The notes: a model not told the origin generated them from the letters alone. Positions 1 to 8,363 are shown, numbered from the stretch's first letter. The stretch is DNA of 64,000 nucleotides from Alkalihalobacterium elongatum (GCF_019024285.1 NZ_WMKZ01000001.1:310001-374000), one strand, 5' to 3'. Program-made: numbers and translations.

Positions 1-28
1 AAGATAAACATCCTCTCAAACGAAAAAT

Positions 29-511
29 CTAAGCACTTTTTTTCATTTTCATCTTAACTTTTTGCTGCCTTAATGACAATATCATCGTAATTAAAATACA
101 TATATACAAAAGAAAAAGTACAGTATGTGCGCTGTCAGGAACAGGATGATTAGAAATGCTCGGTAAAAGACTCAATGTTCGGCTAAACAAAATTTCATGT
201 AAGTGTTGTGCGTCCAAAGTAGTACCAAAAATATATGGTAGCCAGTTTGACATAATTTGTAGAAAAAGTAGTCCACTCATTAAAACAGTACAAATCATCA
301 TCATAAACCTTTTTTGTATAAGGAAAGAAATAACCGAAAGTACGATCGGTAAACTAGTCACAATGGTCCCTATTACTAATTGAGTATAATAATCATCTCC
401 AAAAAAAGCTTTAGCTACATGAGTATCATTCCAAGGAAACAAATTGACCCATGTTATTAACAAAAAATAAATTAACCCAACAAAAAGTAAACTGACAGTA
501 ATTTTTTTCAT
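29..511 (-). CDS. Predicted four-helix membrane protein
   Basis: I do not recognise this 160-residue protein. Hydrophobic stretches at about residues 5-25, 43-66, 68-92 and 130-147 suggest four membrane helices, and the tail is short and lysine-rich. The ATG is preceded by AAAGGAG at good spacing. The promoter region carries two tandem TGACA-N4-TGTCA palindromes, so the gene is probably controlled by a dimeric repressor. No regulator gene is visible between this gene and the window edge, so it may lie just outside. Function unknown. Confidence 0.75.
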   Translation of the reverse strand: MKKITVSLLFVGLIYFLLITWVNLFPWNDTHVAKAFFGDDYYTQLVIGTIVTSLPIVLSVISFLIQKRFMMMICTVLMSGLLFLQIMSNWLPYIFGTTLDAQHLHEILFSRTLSLLPSISNHPVPDSAHTVLFLLYICILITMILSLRQQKVKMKMKKSA

Positions 512-533
512 ATAAATTCTCCTTTAATTTTAA

Positions 534-577
534 AATGACACTAGTGTCACTTTTATTATAATGACACCAATGTCATT
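534..577. promoter_or_regulatory. Two tandem palindromic operators
   Basis: TGACA-CTAG-TGTCA (536-549) and AATGACA-CCAA-TGTCATT (560-577) share the same half-sites and 4-bp spacer, with centres 26 bp apart, directly upstream of the membrane protein gene at 29-511. The pattern fits cooperative binding of a TetR- or MarR-like dimer. The regulator is not identified. Confidence 0.7.
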
Positions 578-863
578 ATTCAACTGTTTTTTGCTAAATT
601 TTCAATAAAAAAAGAAGTATTTTTTGATTGAAAAAACACTTCAGAAAAGTTGGTTCGTCTAGCACATATCATTTAATTCTTTTTTATAGAGCTAGATTTT
701 AAAACTCGAATTTTATTAAATTTTTAGCTTGTCTACTATTCCCCTACAGATTGTCCAGGTGTTACAATGACCATCAAGTTCATTAAAGGGAGAGACTGAC
801 TCATTTGAGCAGTTTTTCTCTTTTTTTGTTGAAGAAAATACGGATGGAAAGGATGATCGGATT
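578..863. other. Gene-free stretch with two hairpins
   Basis: No gene is seen here. An AT-rich hairpin lies at 614-642 (GAAGT...ACTTC enclosing T6/A6). A terminator-like hairpin at 795-813 (ACTG/CTCA paired with TGAG/CAGT, one bulged A) is followed by a T-rich run on the plus strand. It sits just upstream of the DUF2639 gene and may be an attenuator or the end of an unseen transcript. Confidence 0.4.
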
Positions 864-1001
864 ATGCACGTAGGTAGTAAAGGTTGGTATGTCCAAAAGT
901 TGAAAGAGCGCGGGATCCGATATATTGACGGTCGGAAGCTTGAGTTGTATAAAACTCATATTTTAGCAAACTTATATAATCGTAAAAGCAATATCAAATA
1001 A
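864..1001 (+). CDS. DUF2639 family small protein (YflJ-like)
   Basis: This 45-residue ORF begins MHVGSKGWYVQKLK and contains GRKLELYKTH, which match the conserved blocks of the DUF2639 family (B. subtilis YflJ type). Its function is unknown. The ATG has a purine-rich site (GGAAAGGA) upstream, and the ORF is followed 8 bp later by a strong terminator hairpin. The family is confined to Bacillaceae. Confidence 0.8.
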   Translation: MHVGSKGWYVQKLKERGIRYIDGRKLELYKTHILANLYNRKSNIK

Positions 1002-1008
1002 TTATTGT

Positions 1009-1031
1009 GAGTCATGGATCCCCCATGACTC
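1009..1031 (+). terminator. Terminator of the DUF2639 gene
   Basis: GAGTCATGG (1009-1017) pairs perfectly with CCATGACTC (1023-1031) around a 5-nt loop and is followed by TTTCT. Confidence 0.6.
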
Positions 1032-1101
1032 TTTCTGACTTCCTACTTATATAGAACATTTGAAACAAAAAAAGAGCTCATTAGTTGAGCCCCCATACTC
1101 T

Positions 1102-1731
1102 TTAATCGATTAAAGCCAATGTACTTCCAATTAGTGTTTTTGATTGGATGTCGATATATTGTTCGAGAGTATAGCGCTTGCGTAGTGCCCAACCCCTAAA
1201 TGCCCACATATGCCCTTGAACAATAATATTATGTGTGAGTAAATAAATATCATCTTCATGAATAGAAATGTTTTCTTCTTGTAGTGCTTTTGAGAAAATC
1301 CCCATTACATATTGAACAAAATCGTTTTCTTTTGATAAAACATACTCTAAATACGGCTTCGGTAATGAACGTGACTCACTATACATAATCCCCGTTTCAT
1401 CCCAGATCTCGTTTATAACATAAAAGTATTCCTTAACAAACGACCTTAAACGATTAAGCCCAGTAAACTGATCACTCACTCTACTTTTTAATATCGTATT
1501 CAATTTGTCATAAAGAGATTCAAAGAACAAATACAATATATCTTCTTTACTTTCTACGTATTCGTAAATGGCACCAAAGCTCATCCCTGCATTTTCAGCA
1601 ATTTCCCTCGTTGTAGTTCTATGAAATCCTTTTTCTTTAAACGGTTGAATTGATGCCTCTAGGATTTGATTACGACGCTTTCTAATTTTTTGATTGTTTT
1701 TTACCATCGATGGGATATGTAACTTTTTCAA
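1102..1731 (-). CDS. TetR/AcrR family transcriptional regulator
   Basis: A 209-residue one-component repressor. The N-terminal HTH spans about residues 16-63, including the family pattern TTTREIAENAGMSFGAIYEY and a following K-E-D-I-L-Y-L-F segment. The C-terminal ligand domain is divergent. The likely start is TTG, 7 nt after GGAGG. It lies just downstream of two MaoC-like dehydratase genes on the same strand, which suggests control of acyl-CoA or acyl-ACP metabolism, as for FadR-type TetR proteins; that role is inferred from context. An operator was not recognised. Confidence 0.9.
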   Translation of the reverse strand: MKKLHIPSMVKNNQKIRKRRNQILEASIQPFKEKGFHRTTTREIAENAGMSFGAIYEYVESKEDILYLFFESLYDKLNTILKSRVSDQFTGLNRLRSFVKEYFYVINEIWDETGIMYSESRSLPKPYLEYVLSKENDFVQYVMGIFSKALQEENISIHEDDIYLLTHNIIVQGHMWAFRGWALRKRYTLEQYIDIQSKTLIGSTLALID

Positions 1732-1766
1732 TCCTTTTCCTCCTCTTCTTAACTAGGTTAATAAAG

Positions 1767-2126
1767 TTAAAAAAACTGAATAGAACCCTTTAGTTTTACA
1801 TCTTCGTTTTCGTTCTTCACAACCACTTCTCCACCTGTATCTTCTCCATTGATTGTACAAATAACTTGAACTCTTTCACCTGGAAGTGTCATTGCCGTAA
1901 ACTTAACGTCAAATTGCTTAACCTTGTTAAGGCCAAACCATCTAGTTAGATGACTTCCTGCAAGGCCCATAATGAACATTCCTTGAGCAATCACATCAGG
2001 TAGACCATTGTCTTTCGCTAATATCATATTTGTATGAATTGGGTTAAAATCACCAGATGCCCCTGCATATCTTACAAGCTGTTCCCTAGTAATCGTAATA
2101 TATTCGCTCATTTTCATTTGACTCAT
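1767..2126 (-). CDS. MaoC-like (R)-hydratase, catalytic subunit
   Basis: A 119-residue single hot-dog domain. The hydratase-2 motif is intact: ASGDFNPIH with predicted catalytic Asp26 and His31, then Ala37 six residues after the His, and the later IAQGMF segment. Such proteins hydrate trans-2-enoyl-CoA/ACP or dehydrate (R)-3-hydroxyacyl thioesters. The ATG overlaps the stop of the upstream gene by 4 nt (ATGA), so the two are translationally coupled. They probably form a heterodimer like mycobacterial HadA/HadB. Substrate unknown. Confidence 0.88.
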   Translation of the reverse strand: MSQMKMSEYITITREQLVRYAGASGDFNPIHTNMILAKDNGLPDVIAQGMFIMGLAGSHLTRWFGLNKVKQFDVKFTAMTLPGERVQVICTINGEDTGGEVVVKNENEDVKLKGSIQFF

Positions 2127-2572
2127 CTGCCCTCACCTCTCTCAATTACTACCGACTTACATTCTAAAAGCAAGTCTGCTTGTTCATTAATGAAAACGGT
2201 TTCAAAGGAATAGATGGACAGCCCTTTGCGTTGTTTCATTCCAACGAGAAAGGTCTTACCATATAGCTGTTCTCCTGCAAAAATTGGTTTATGATACGTA
2301 TAGGATTGACTACCGTGTAAAACTCGGGTTAAGGTGAGCTTAAAATCATCAATAATACATTCAAAATCTAACCCTTTCCACATTTCGGGAACCGTTCCAA
2401 ACGTCAGTGGAACGGGTACATCAGGATACCCTGCTTCTATTGCTGCTTTCTTGCTCATATAAACTTCGATATCATCTGCCCCTGTCGCTTTTGCAAATTC
2501 GGCTATTTTTCCTCGCTCTACTTCAAACTCAAATTCTTTTAACAACTTAGGTAGCTTTAAATTATTTTCCAT
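2123..2572 (-). CDS. MaoC N-terminal-type dehydratase subunit
   Basis: A 149-residue protein of the MaoC_dehydrat_N / FAS1-DH type: hot-dog fold, no D-x-N-P-x-H catalytic motif, conserved VPVPLTFG and LHGSQSYTYHKPIFAGEQL segments. In HadAB-like enzymes this subunit stabilises and gates the substrate tunnel while the partner carries the catalytic dyad. It is the first gene of a pair with the catalytic subunit at 1767-2126, overlapping it by 4 nt. The start has an AAGGAGG site. Expected to be cytosolic. Confidence 0.85.
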   Translation of the reverse strand: MENNLKLPKLLKEFEFEVERGKIAEFAKATGADDIEVYMSKKAAIEAGYPDVPVPLTFGTVPEMWKGLDFECIIDDFKLTLTRVLHGSQSYTYHKPIFAGEQLYGKTFLVGMKQRKGLSIYSFETVFINEQADLLLECKSVVIERGEGR

Positions 2573-2655
2573 AATATCCTCCTTACTAATTCAATTAACA
2601 CTTCCCAATAGTTACCACAGTTTACTATTAGAAACATTTTTGTACTTTTAAGATA

Positions 2656-3774
2656 TTAATCTATGTTTTGTTTTACAATAGGAAAGGCTAGAGTAAAACA
2701 AGTCCCTACACCCGCTTTGCTCTTAACAGAAATTTCTCCTTGCATAACTTTTATGATACTAAAGACAACCATCGTTCCGAGCCCAGTTCCTTTATTTTTT
2801 GTAGTGTAGTATGGTGTTCCTAATCGCTTGACCTGTTCTTCAGTCATCCCAACACCTGAGTCTTGAATGTGGATTACAGCATTATCTTCTTCCTGCTCTA
2901 GCTTTATTGACAATTCTCCACCATCTGGCATCGCTTCAATACCATTTTTAATTAAGTTGATTAAGCATTGATGAAATTTTTGTTTTTCTCCTGCTATAAA
3001 TAAATTAGGACTAAATTCAGATAAAATAGTTACGTTATACATTGTTGCATATGGAGAAACGACTTTAATTACGTAGGTTAATTCATCGGTCAAGTCTAAC
3101 AGTTTTACATTTTCTAATGAAGGCTTTGCAAACGTTAAATAATCGGTAATGATTTCTTCAGCACGATCTAGTTCCTCTAGAGATAGTTTAATATACATGT
3201 CCTTTTTATCATCTGGGATATCTGTCCCCCTCAATAACTGTATAAACCCTCTGGTAACTGTTAATGGATTTCGTACCCCTTGAGAAATACTAGCAGCAAT
3301 TTCACTAACAATCTTCAGTTTTTCCAGCTTTTTAAGCTCATCGATGATCATCCGCTCAGTTCTTGAGCGCTCGATCAGTATTACAAAGAAGATAATTCCA
3401 ACAAATTGTGTACTAAATAAAATGATAAGGGAGATTAATTTAAATGTATTGACATTAGGATTAACAAAAAATATTACGGCAAATAGAAACACAATTCCAA
3501 AACTAGCTGCTATTCCAGCGATTTTGACTTTGTCTTTAGTCTTGATGGCTATTGTAAAACGAGGAATAAGATACCATAGAATGAAAAATAAGATAGAATA
3601 AATAATAAATGAAGCGTAATAACCATCATCTACCCCTAAAAAAAAACGATAGCTTATCAAAGTAAAAATTAAAAAAACTAAGACTCTTCGACCACCATAG
3701 AGAGCACCAACAATTAACGGCAACTGTCGCATATCAAAAATTAAGGAAGGTGTTGGTGAGATCGTAAATGTCAT
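2656..3774 (-). CDS. KinB-like membrane sensor kinase, histidine lost
   Basis: The uninterrupted 372-residue part of a sporulation-kinase-like sensor. Several membrane helices fill residues 15-135, then an H-box region and a HATPase_c domain: N-box near 273-281, G1 DSGVGM 305-310, G2 GTGLG 329-333. The H-box reads SISQGVRNPLT where KinB-type kinases have S-x-x-HEVRNPLT, so the phospho-acceptor His and following Glu are replaced by Gln165 and Gly166. The true start is probably at 3932; a one-base deletion separates it from this frame (next entry). Joined, the protein would be about 425 residues, close to KinB. It may be a non-autophosphorylating regulator, a phosphatase, or a decaying gene. 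Confidence 0.85.
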   Translation of the reverse strand: MTFTISPTPSLIFDMRQLPLIVGALYGGRRVLVFLIFTLISYRFFLGVDDGYYASFIIYSILFFILWYLIPRFTIAIKTKDKVKIAGIAASFGIVFLFAVIFFVNPNVNTFKLISLIILFSTQFVGIIFFVILIERSRTERMIIDELKKLEKLKIVSEIAASISQGVRNPLTVTRGFIQLLRGTDIPDDKKDMYIKLSLEELDRAEEIITDYLTFAKPSLENVKLLDLTDELTYVIKVVSPYATMYNVTILSEFSPNLFIAGEKQKFHQCLINLIKNGIEAMPDGGELSIKLEQEEDNAVIHIQDSGVGMTEEQVKRLGTPYYTTKNKGTGLGTMVVFSIIKVMQGEISVKSKAGVGTCFTLAFPIVKQNID

Positions 3775-3932
3775 ACTTAAAATGATTGAAACTCCAGAAA
3801 TAATGCCTACAAAGATTTCATTAGAAATACGTGGTGAGTTTTTTTCTATAAACTTATGATAAAAAAAGTAGAGAAAAAAACAAAAGTTAAATTTAGTAGG
3901 AAAATTTGAACATCATCAAATACTGTATTCAC
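3775..3932 (-). pseudogene. Frameshifted N-terminus of the KinB-like gene
   Basis: A GTG at 3932, 7 nt after GGAGG, opens a frame encoding a hydrophobic N-terminus (MNTVFDDVQIFLLNL...) that ends at TAG after 28 codons. The rest of the gene continues in another frame without a gap in hydrophobic character. The switch falls at a run of seven A's (3861-3867; seven T's on the coding strand). One extra T would join the two frames into a single protein. This could be a sequencing error, a fixed mutation, or slipped-strand on/off switching. Confidence 0.75.
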
Positions 3933-4205
3933 CCTTATCCTCCAATCAAGGCATTTCTGGTATTTAATACATTCTCTTTTTAGCTTGTAAACTCCTTTTT
4001 GATATTTACGTTTTATCAGAAACTTTATAAAAAGTGCTCACTTTCTTTGGAAGAATGTTTTCTAATAGTAACAAAGTACCAAAAGAAGCCAGCCTGTGAA
4101 GATAACGAAACTTCTTATAATTACTATTTAAACAGCTCATGGTGTAACCCTATTAGCCTAAATATCTATGCGAGTAACGATTCACTCTCGTAAATATCAG
4201 TCTAT

Positions 4206-4235
4206 GCAAAAAAGCATGAGAAAATATACTCATGC
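4206..4235 (-). terminator. Terminator of the queCDE operon
   Basis: GCATGAG (4214-4220) pairs with CTCATGC (4229-4235); on the minus strand the stem is followed by TTTTTTGC just after queE. The region 3933-4205 shows no convincing gene. Confidence 0.8.
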
Positions 4236-4242
4236 TCCTTAT

Positions 4243-4977
4243 TTAAACACCACGTTTATTGCCCCACAATAAGGTATGCAATTGCGGTAATACTTTAACT
4301 TGATTCAATTCTTTAGATGCAATAACTTTTTCAATCAATCGCTCATAGCTCGAAATTAACTTATGCATTAATTGTGATGGTTCAATATCTTGCAAGTCCT
4401 CATTTCCAACTTGTAAGAAAAATGGAACATCTTTATATCTTACGTGAACGTTCTTCGCATAATTAAGATCCTCATCATTGAAAATAACTACTTTTATACT
4501 TACGTTATCTTCCAGTCTATTATTTTCCTTTAACTGGTTAATAATTTTATCTAACGTTTCAAAATTCGTATCCATTCCCGAGCTCGGCGGCTTCGGTGAT
4601 AAGGTTAAATCATCAACCTTCGTAAACCAGTCCTGCCATTTACTTCCCTGCGTTTCTAATCCGATTTTAATGTTATCTCCTTGAAGAACATCAATTAATT
4701 CGTCTATAGCTGCATATAATGCTGGATTCCCACCCGAAATCGTTACGTGATCAAAACGGTCTTCCCCAGTTTGTTTAAGTTCTTCGTAAATTTGTTCGGC
4801 ACTCATTTGTTTAATTTGATCTTTAGCAGAACCATCCCATGTAAAAGCGGAGTCACACCAGCTGCACCGGTAATCGCATCCCGCAGTTCGAACAAACATC
4901 GTTTTCCTACCGACAACCATTCCTTCTCCTTGAATTGTCGGCCCAAATACTTCAATTACAGGAATATTATTCGCCAT
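4243..4977 (-). CDS. queE: 7-carboxy-7-deazaguanine synthase QueE
   Basis: Radical SAM enzyme that converts 6-carboxytetrahydropterin to 7-carboxy-7-deazaguanine in queuosine/preQ1 synthesis. The 244-residue protein carries the CxxxCxxC cluster motif at Cys34, Cys38 and Cys41 (CDYRCSWC), the SAM-binding TISGGNP segment and the VFGPTIQGEG start typical of QueE. A longer open frame runs back to 5169, but it lies inside queD; the ATG at 4977 has AAAGGTGAT upstream and overlaps the queD end by 11 nt, so it is the chosen start. Third gene of queC-queD-queE, followed by a terminator. Confidence 0.95.
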   Translation of the reverse strand: MANNIPVIEVFGPTIQGEGMVVGRKTMFVRTAGCDYRCSWCDSAFTWDGSAKDQIKQMSAEQIYEELKQTGEDRFDHVTISGGNPALYAAIDELIDVLQGDNIKIGLETQGSKWQDWFTKVDDLTLSPKPPSSGMDTNFETLDKIINQLKENNRLEDNVSIKVVIFNDEDLNYAKNVHVRYKDVPFFLQVGNEDLQDIEPSQLMHKLISSYERLIEKVIASKELNQVKVLPQLHTLLWGNKRGV

Positions 4978-5413
4978 CGAAATCACCTTTTCTCGGACGA
5001 TACACAACATAGCTAGTTGGAGTTTCTCTAACAACAACTTGGATACATTTTGGCTTATTTGATAATTGATCAAGGTATTTTTGAATGTTTTCCCAAATTG
5101 TCCGTGCGACAACTTCAGTCGTTGGGAAATTCTCTGATTGTAGATCATTAAAGTCCAAAGTATTATCATTTAGAATGGTATGATCATAACGACCATGTAC
5201 TAATTTTTTGATTAGCTGAAAGTTTACTAGAAAACCACTATCATTTAACGTATCACCAGCTACTGTAACATTAACAAAATACGTATGACCGTGAACATTT
5301 TTGCATTTACCAGCTTCATCATGAGGAATAAAATGAGCTGCTGAGAAATTAAAGTCTTTATTTAATTCATATCGATAATCATGTTGAACTTGCGGATAAA
5401 ATTGCTGTATCAT
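4967..5413 (-). CDS. queD: 6-carboxytetrahydropterin synthase QueD
   Basis: A 148-residue PTPS-fold enzyme that makes 6-carboxy-5,6,7,8-tetrahydropterin from dihydroneopterin triphosphate. Zinc ligands His27 (FSAAH) and His41/His43 (VHGHTY) and the catalytic Cys37 (GKCKNVHGH) are present. The ATG follows the queC stop directly (TAGATG) and has GAGGAG upstream, so translation is probably coupled. Its end overlaps the queE start. Confidence 0.95.
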   Translation of the reverse strand: MIQQFYPQVQHDYRYELNKDFNFSAAHFIPHDEAGKCKNVHGHTYFVNVTVAGDTLNDSGFLVNFQLIKKLVHGRYDHTILNDNTLDFNDLQSENFPTTEVVARTIWENIQKYLDQLSNKPKCIQVVVRETPTSYVVYRPRKGDFDGE

Positions 5414-6082
5414 CTAAGCTCGCTCCTCTCTTTTCATATGCAAAAACTCCTCATATCCCCTCAAGCGTAATTCACAGGCAGGACATTCACCACAACCATC
5501 ACCAATAATACCGTTATAACAAGTTAACGTTTTTGTCCGTACAAACTCGAGTGCACCTAAATCATCGGCAAGCTTCCATGTTTCGGCTTTATTTAACCAC
5601 ATAAGTGGCGTATGAATGACAAATTGTTGATCCATTGATAAATTAAGAGAAACATTTAATGATTTAACAAATGCATCTCGACAGTCTGGATACCCACTAA
5701 AATCTGTTTCACAAACACCAGTAATAATATGTTTTGCATCAACTTGACTAGCTAGAATACCAGCAAACGATAAAAAGATTAAGTTTCTTCCTGGAACAAA
5801 AGTGGACGGAAGATCCCCATCTTCTCCTGCTCTTACTTCAATATTCTCACGAGTTAAAGCACTAGGGGCTAACTGATTTAATAAGGACATATCAAGAACA
5901 TGGTGCTTAACACCTAATTCTTCAGATATCTTCTTGGCACATTCTATTTCAAGATCGTGACGTTGATTATAATCAAAAGTCACCGTTTCTACTTCTTTAA
6001 ATTGTTTTAATGCCCAAAATAGACAAGTGGTACTGTCTTGACCACCACTAAAAACAACAATTGCTTTTTCATTTTTCATCAT
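5414..6082 (-). CDS. queC: 7-cyano-7-deazaguanine synthase QueC
   Basis: An ATP-dependent enzyme that converts 7-carboxy-7-deazaguanine to preQ0. The PP-loop SGGQDS lies at residues 12-17, and a four-cysteine zinc site ([16 protein letters not shown]) lies near the C-terminus. At 222 residues it has the usual length. It is the first gene of queCDE and is preceded by a preQ1-I riboswitch. queF, which follows queE in the B. subtilis operon, is not here; the next sequence after queE is a terminator. Confidence 0.96.
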   Translation of the reverse strand: MMKNEKAIVVFSGGQDSTTCLFWALKQFKEVETVTFDYNQRHDLEIECAKKISEELGVKHHVLDMSLLNQLAPSALTRENIEVRAGEDGDLPSTFVPGRNLIFLSFAGILASQVDAKHIITGVCETDFSGYPDCRDAFVKSLNVSLNLSMDQQFVIHTPLMWLNKAETWKLADDLGALEFVRTKTLTCYNGIIGDGCGECPACELRLRGYEEFLHMKREERA

Positions 6083-6103
6083 GGTAAAACTCCTTTACAA
6101 ACG

Positions 6104-6171
6104 AAAAAACAGCACCTCTAAGAAGTCCTGTTTCTTCTTAGTTTTTTATAGAGGGTTGAGCTAGAACCTCT
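6104..6171 (-). promoter_or_regulatory. preQ1-I riboswitch with terminator
   Basis: The minus-strand aptamer (6171 to 6138) reads AGAGGTTCTAGCT...ACCCTCTATAAAAAACTAA, nearly identical to the class I preQ1 aptamer consensus. It is followed by a terminator (AAACAG, then ACTTC-TTA-GAGGT, then CTGTTTTTT; 6133 to 6104) that overlaps the alternative pairing CTAAGAAG/CTTCTTAG. Ligand binding should cause termination ahead of queC, 22 nt downstream. Confidence 0.93.
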
Positions 6172-6276
6172 ACCGATCATTAAGATAACCGGAATTTCTA
6201 TTTGACTATATTTATTATACTATCATAGAAATTGCAACATTAATATTATACTCTTTCTTACAAAGAATACAACCTT

Positions 6277-6498
6277 TTAGTGACTCATTTTTTTCTTCTG
6301 ATAGAAATTACCGACTAAATAACTGCAAACAAGGCCAATTATAAAAGATAAGATTGACCCTCCTGCGGTAAATCCACTAGGTCTCTCTTCGTAAAAGCTA
6401 AACATTAACAATTGTATTTCAAAGATATTCCCAATGGCAATAAGAACACCACTTACGCTAAAAAATGTTAATAAACCAACAATTACTGTTTTGACCAC
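6277..6498 (-). CDS. Small two-helix membrane protein
   Basis: An unrecognised 73-residue protein with hydrophobic helices at about residues 4-25 and 45-65 and a basic C-terminus (YQKKKMSH). The start is GTG with AAAGGTGG at 6-7 nt. It stands alone between queC and a methyltransferase gene. No function can be assigned. Confidence 0.6.
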   Translation of the reverse strand: MVKTVIVGLLTFFSVSGVLIAIGNIFEIQLLMFSFYEERPSGFTAGGSILSFIIGLVCSYLVGNFYQKKKMSH

Positions 6499-6633
6499 AA
6501 GTACACCACCTTTGACAGCTAAAGCTGACTGAACAAAAAATCTCGGCTGTGTAGAACTGTAAATTCATACACCTCTTAGCAAGTGAGAAAAATGAGAACA
6601 AGATATTTTGAGTTTAACATGATAATAAATAAT

Positions 6634-7374
6634 TTATTTCGTACAAACCCACATTACTTTTCGTAAATGAACCTCGTCTTTGTCAATCCAATTTAAATTT
6701 TCATTTTTTATTATTTGATAAATCTGTTCACTATTTACTTTGGACGGTTTAGCACGTTTAATCCAACTGTCTAGGTCCATTGTTGAAGTCCATTTTTTAT
6801 AGCAAACTATATTAGTAAAGCCAACTGATTGAAAAAGTTCTTCCCACTTCTTTAGTGATATGCATTCATTGTGAGAGGGATCACGCAATTTTTCAATTTC
6901 ATTGATCCTATTATTCGTTCCACTGTCTTCTGGAATATAGTTATCAACTATAATAAGTTTTCCTTTCTTTGTTAAAACACGGTGCATCTCTGCAACAGCT
7001 CTTCTTAATTCAGGAAAATGATGCGCTGCAATGCGACATGTGACAATATCAAAGGAATCATCTGGAAAAGAAAGATTTTCAACATCTCCAATTGCAAATG
7101 ATATATTGTGTATACCTTTTGTCTTTGCATGACTTTCTGCTAATTTAAGCATATTTGGTGTGATATCTACCGCAACAACCTCATAAACTAACTCACTTAA
7201 GGTGATGGCAGTGTGACCTGCACCTGTAGCGACATCTAAGGCTTTTCTTCGCTCCCCCTTTCTTACAACTTCTTTAATCCATGCTAAATCTTTTCCTTTT
7301 GCATGCACATTACTTGTCAGATAACCATCTGAAGTTTCATTAAATTGACGAATGACATCATCCTTTTCTTTCAT
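6634..7374 (-). CDS. Class I SAM-dependent methyltransferase
   Basis: A 246-residue Rossmann methyltransferase of the UbiE/YcgJ-like group. Motif I is ALDVATGAGHTA (about 39-50), followed by an acidic residue at the end of strand 2 (VVAVDITP), a motif IV region FDIVTCRIAAHHFP and VLTKKGKLIIVDNY. The substrate cannot be inferred. The ATG has GAGGAGG at 7 nt. It is monocistronic and divergent from the hemerythrin gene at 7607. Confidence 0.85.
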   Translation of the reverse strand: MKEKDDVIRQFNETSDGYLTSNVHAKGKDLAWIKEVVRKGERRKALDVATGAGHTAITLSELVYEVVAVDITPNMLKLAESHAKTKGIHNISFAIGDVENLSFPDDSFDIVTCRIAAHHFPELRRAVAEMHRVLTKKGKLIIVDNYIPEDSGTNNRINEIEKLRDPSHNECISLKKWEELFQSVGFTNIVCYKKWTSTMDLDSWIKRAKPSKVNSEQIYQIIKNENLNWIDKDEVHLRKVMWVCTK

Positions 7375-7606
7375 ACACTTCCTCCTCTTCCCAAAATATT
7401 TATTCTATAATATTAACTTTCATAAAAGATCTTTTCTCAAAGATTGTTACTTTTTACTCAGATGTGAGAAATGCTAATTTCACCTAGCATCGCTTTAGTA
7501 ATAAGTATTTATATCTATTCAATAATATTTTTACTATAAAACTATTCTAATTTTAGGTAATTAGTAGTATACTTAGATGGTATTTTTTTCATAAGGAGGG
7601 GCTTAT

Positions 7607-8272
7607 ATGGTTAAATATGAGTTATTTATGCCTGTTCACAAAGGTCTAAGGTTTGCATTAGGAAATTTATTAAACCATGTTAATCAATTAAACTTTGAAA
7701 ATGAACAAAAGCTGAAGGAATTTACAAAGGAGTTTAACACTCTGTGTGCTGTATTGCACTCGCATGCTGAACATGAAGATGAACATGTTCATCCGATTAT
7801 TGAAAAATATGCTCCAGAAGTGGCTGAAAAAATGGAAACAGAGCATGAGGCAACAGATGTCCTATTAATCGAGCTAGAAGAATTAATTAAAGATATTAAC
7901 AACAGTTCTGCAGAAACCCGTAGAGAACTAGGTGTTAAGTTTGTCTATGGTTATAATAAGTTCCTTGCAGCGTATTTAAACCATTTACAAACAGAAGAAG
8001 TTGACGTCATGAATATACTATGGGAAAAGTTATCTGTTGAAGAGCTTATGGAAGTAACTGTAGCTATCCGTTCTTCCATTCCACAAGAAATATTAATGGA
8101 TTACTTTAAATATATGATCCCAGGCCAGAATATTTACGAGCGCGTTGAAATGTTAGGTGGAATGAAAAAATTTGCACCACCTGAAGCATATCAAGCTGCC
8201 TGTGAGTTGGCTAAATCTGTATTGTCCAAAGAGGATTGGTCAGAATTGAAAACGGAATTAGAAGCTGCATAA
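7607..8272 (+). CDS. Hemerythrin-like (HHE) domain protein
   Basis: A 221-residue helical protein with a hemerythrin-type cation-binding pattern: His10 near the N-terminus, LHSHAEHEDEHVHPII (about 51-66), ETEHEATD (about 80-87) and LNHLQTEEVDVM (about 128-139). It probably binds a di-iron centre and senses or handles O2, NO or iron. Start ATG with AAGGAGGGG. A single gene with its own downstream hairpin. The exact role is unknown. Confidence 0.82.
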   Translation: MVKYELFMPVHKGLRFALGNLLNHVNQLNFENEQKLKEFTKEFNTLCAVLHSHAEHEDEHVHPIIEKYAPEVAEKMETEHEATDVLLIELEELIKDINNSSAETRRELGVKFVYGYNKFLAAYLNHLQTEEVDVMNILWEKLSVEELMEVTVAIRSSIPQEILMDYFKYMIPGQNIYERVEMLGGMKKFAPPEAYQAACELAKSVLSKEDWSELKTELEAA

Positions 8273-8303
8273 ATATCCTAATTTTAACAAAGTCTTCAAA
8301 CGA

Positions 8304-8363
8304 ACATAAAAGAAGAGGTTGATGAGTGAAGTATTTCTATAAATTTAGCCTCTTCTTTTATGT
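8304..8363 (+). terminator. Long hairpin after the hemerythrin gene
   Basis: ACATAAAAGAAGAGG (8304-8318) pairs perfectly with CCTCTTCTTTTATGT (8349-8363), 15 bp, with a 30-nt loop. It is probably the terminator, although the T-run is part of the stem rather than after it. Confidence 0.6.

Noticed and set aside
660-790. tRNA-like or decayed gene
   Set aside because: No cloverleaf and no continuous reading frame could be built.
3999-4193. 64-codon plus-strand ORF
   Set aside because: No ribosome binding site, composition unlike a protein, and it lies in the 5' region of the kinase gene and queE terminator area.
4978-5169. N-terminal extension of queE
   Set aside because: It lies entirely inside queD in another frame. 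The start at 4977 has a good ribosome binding site and gives the normal QueE N-terminus.
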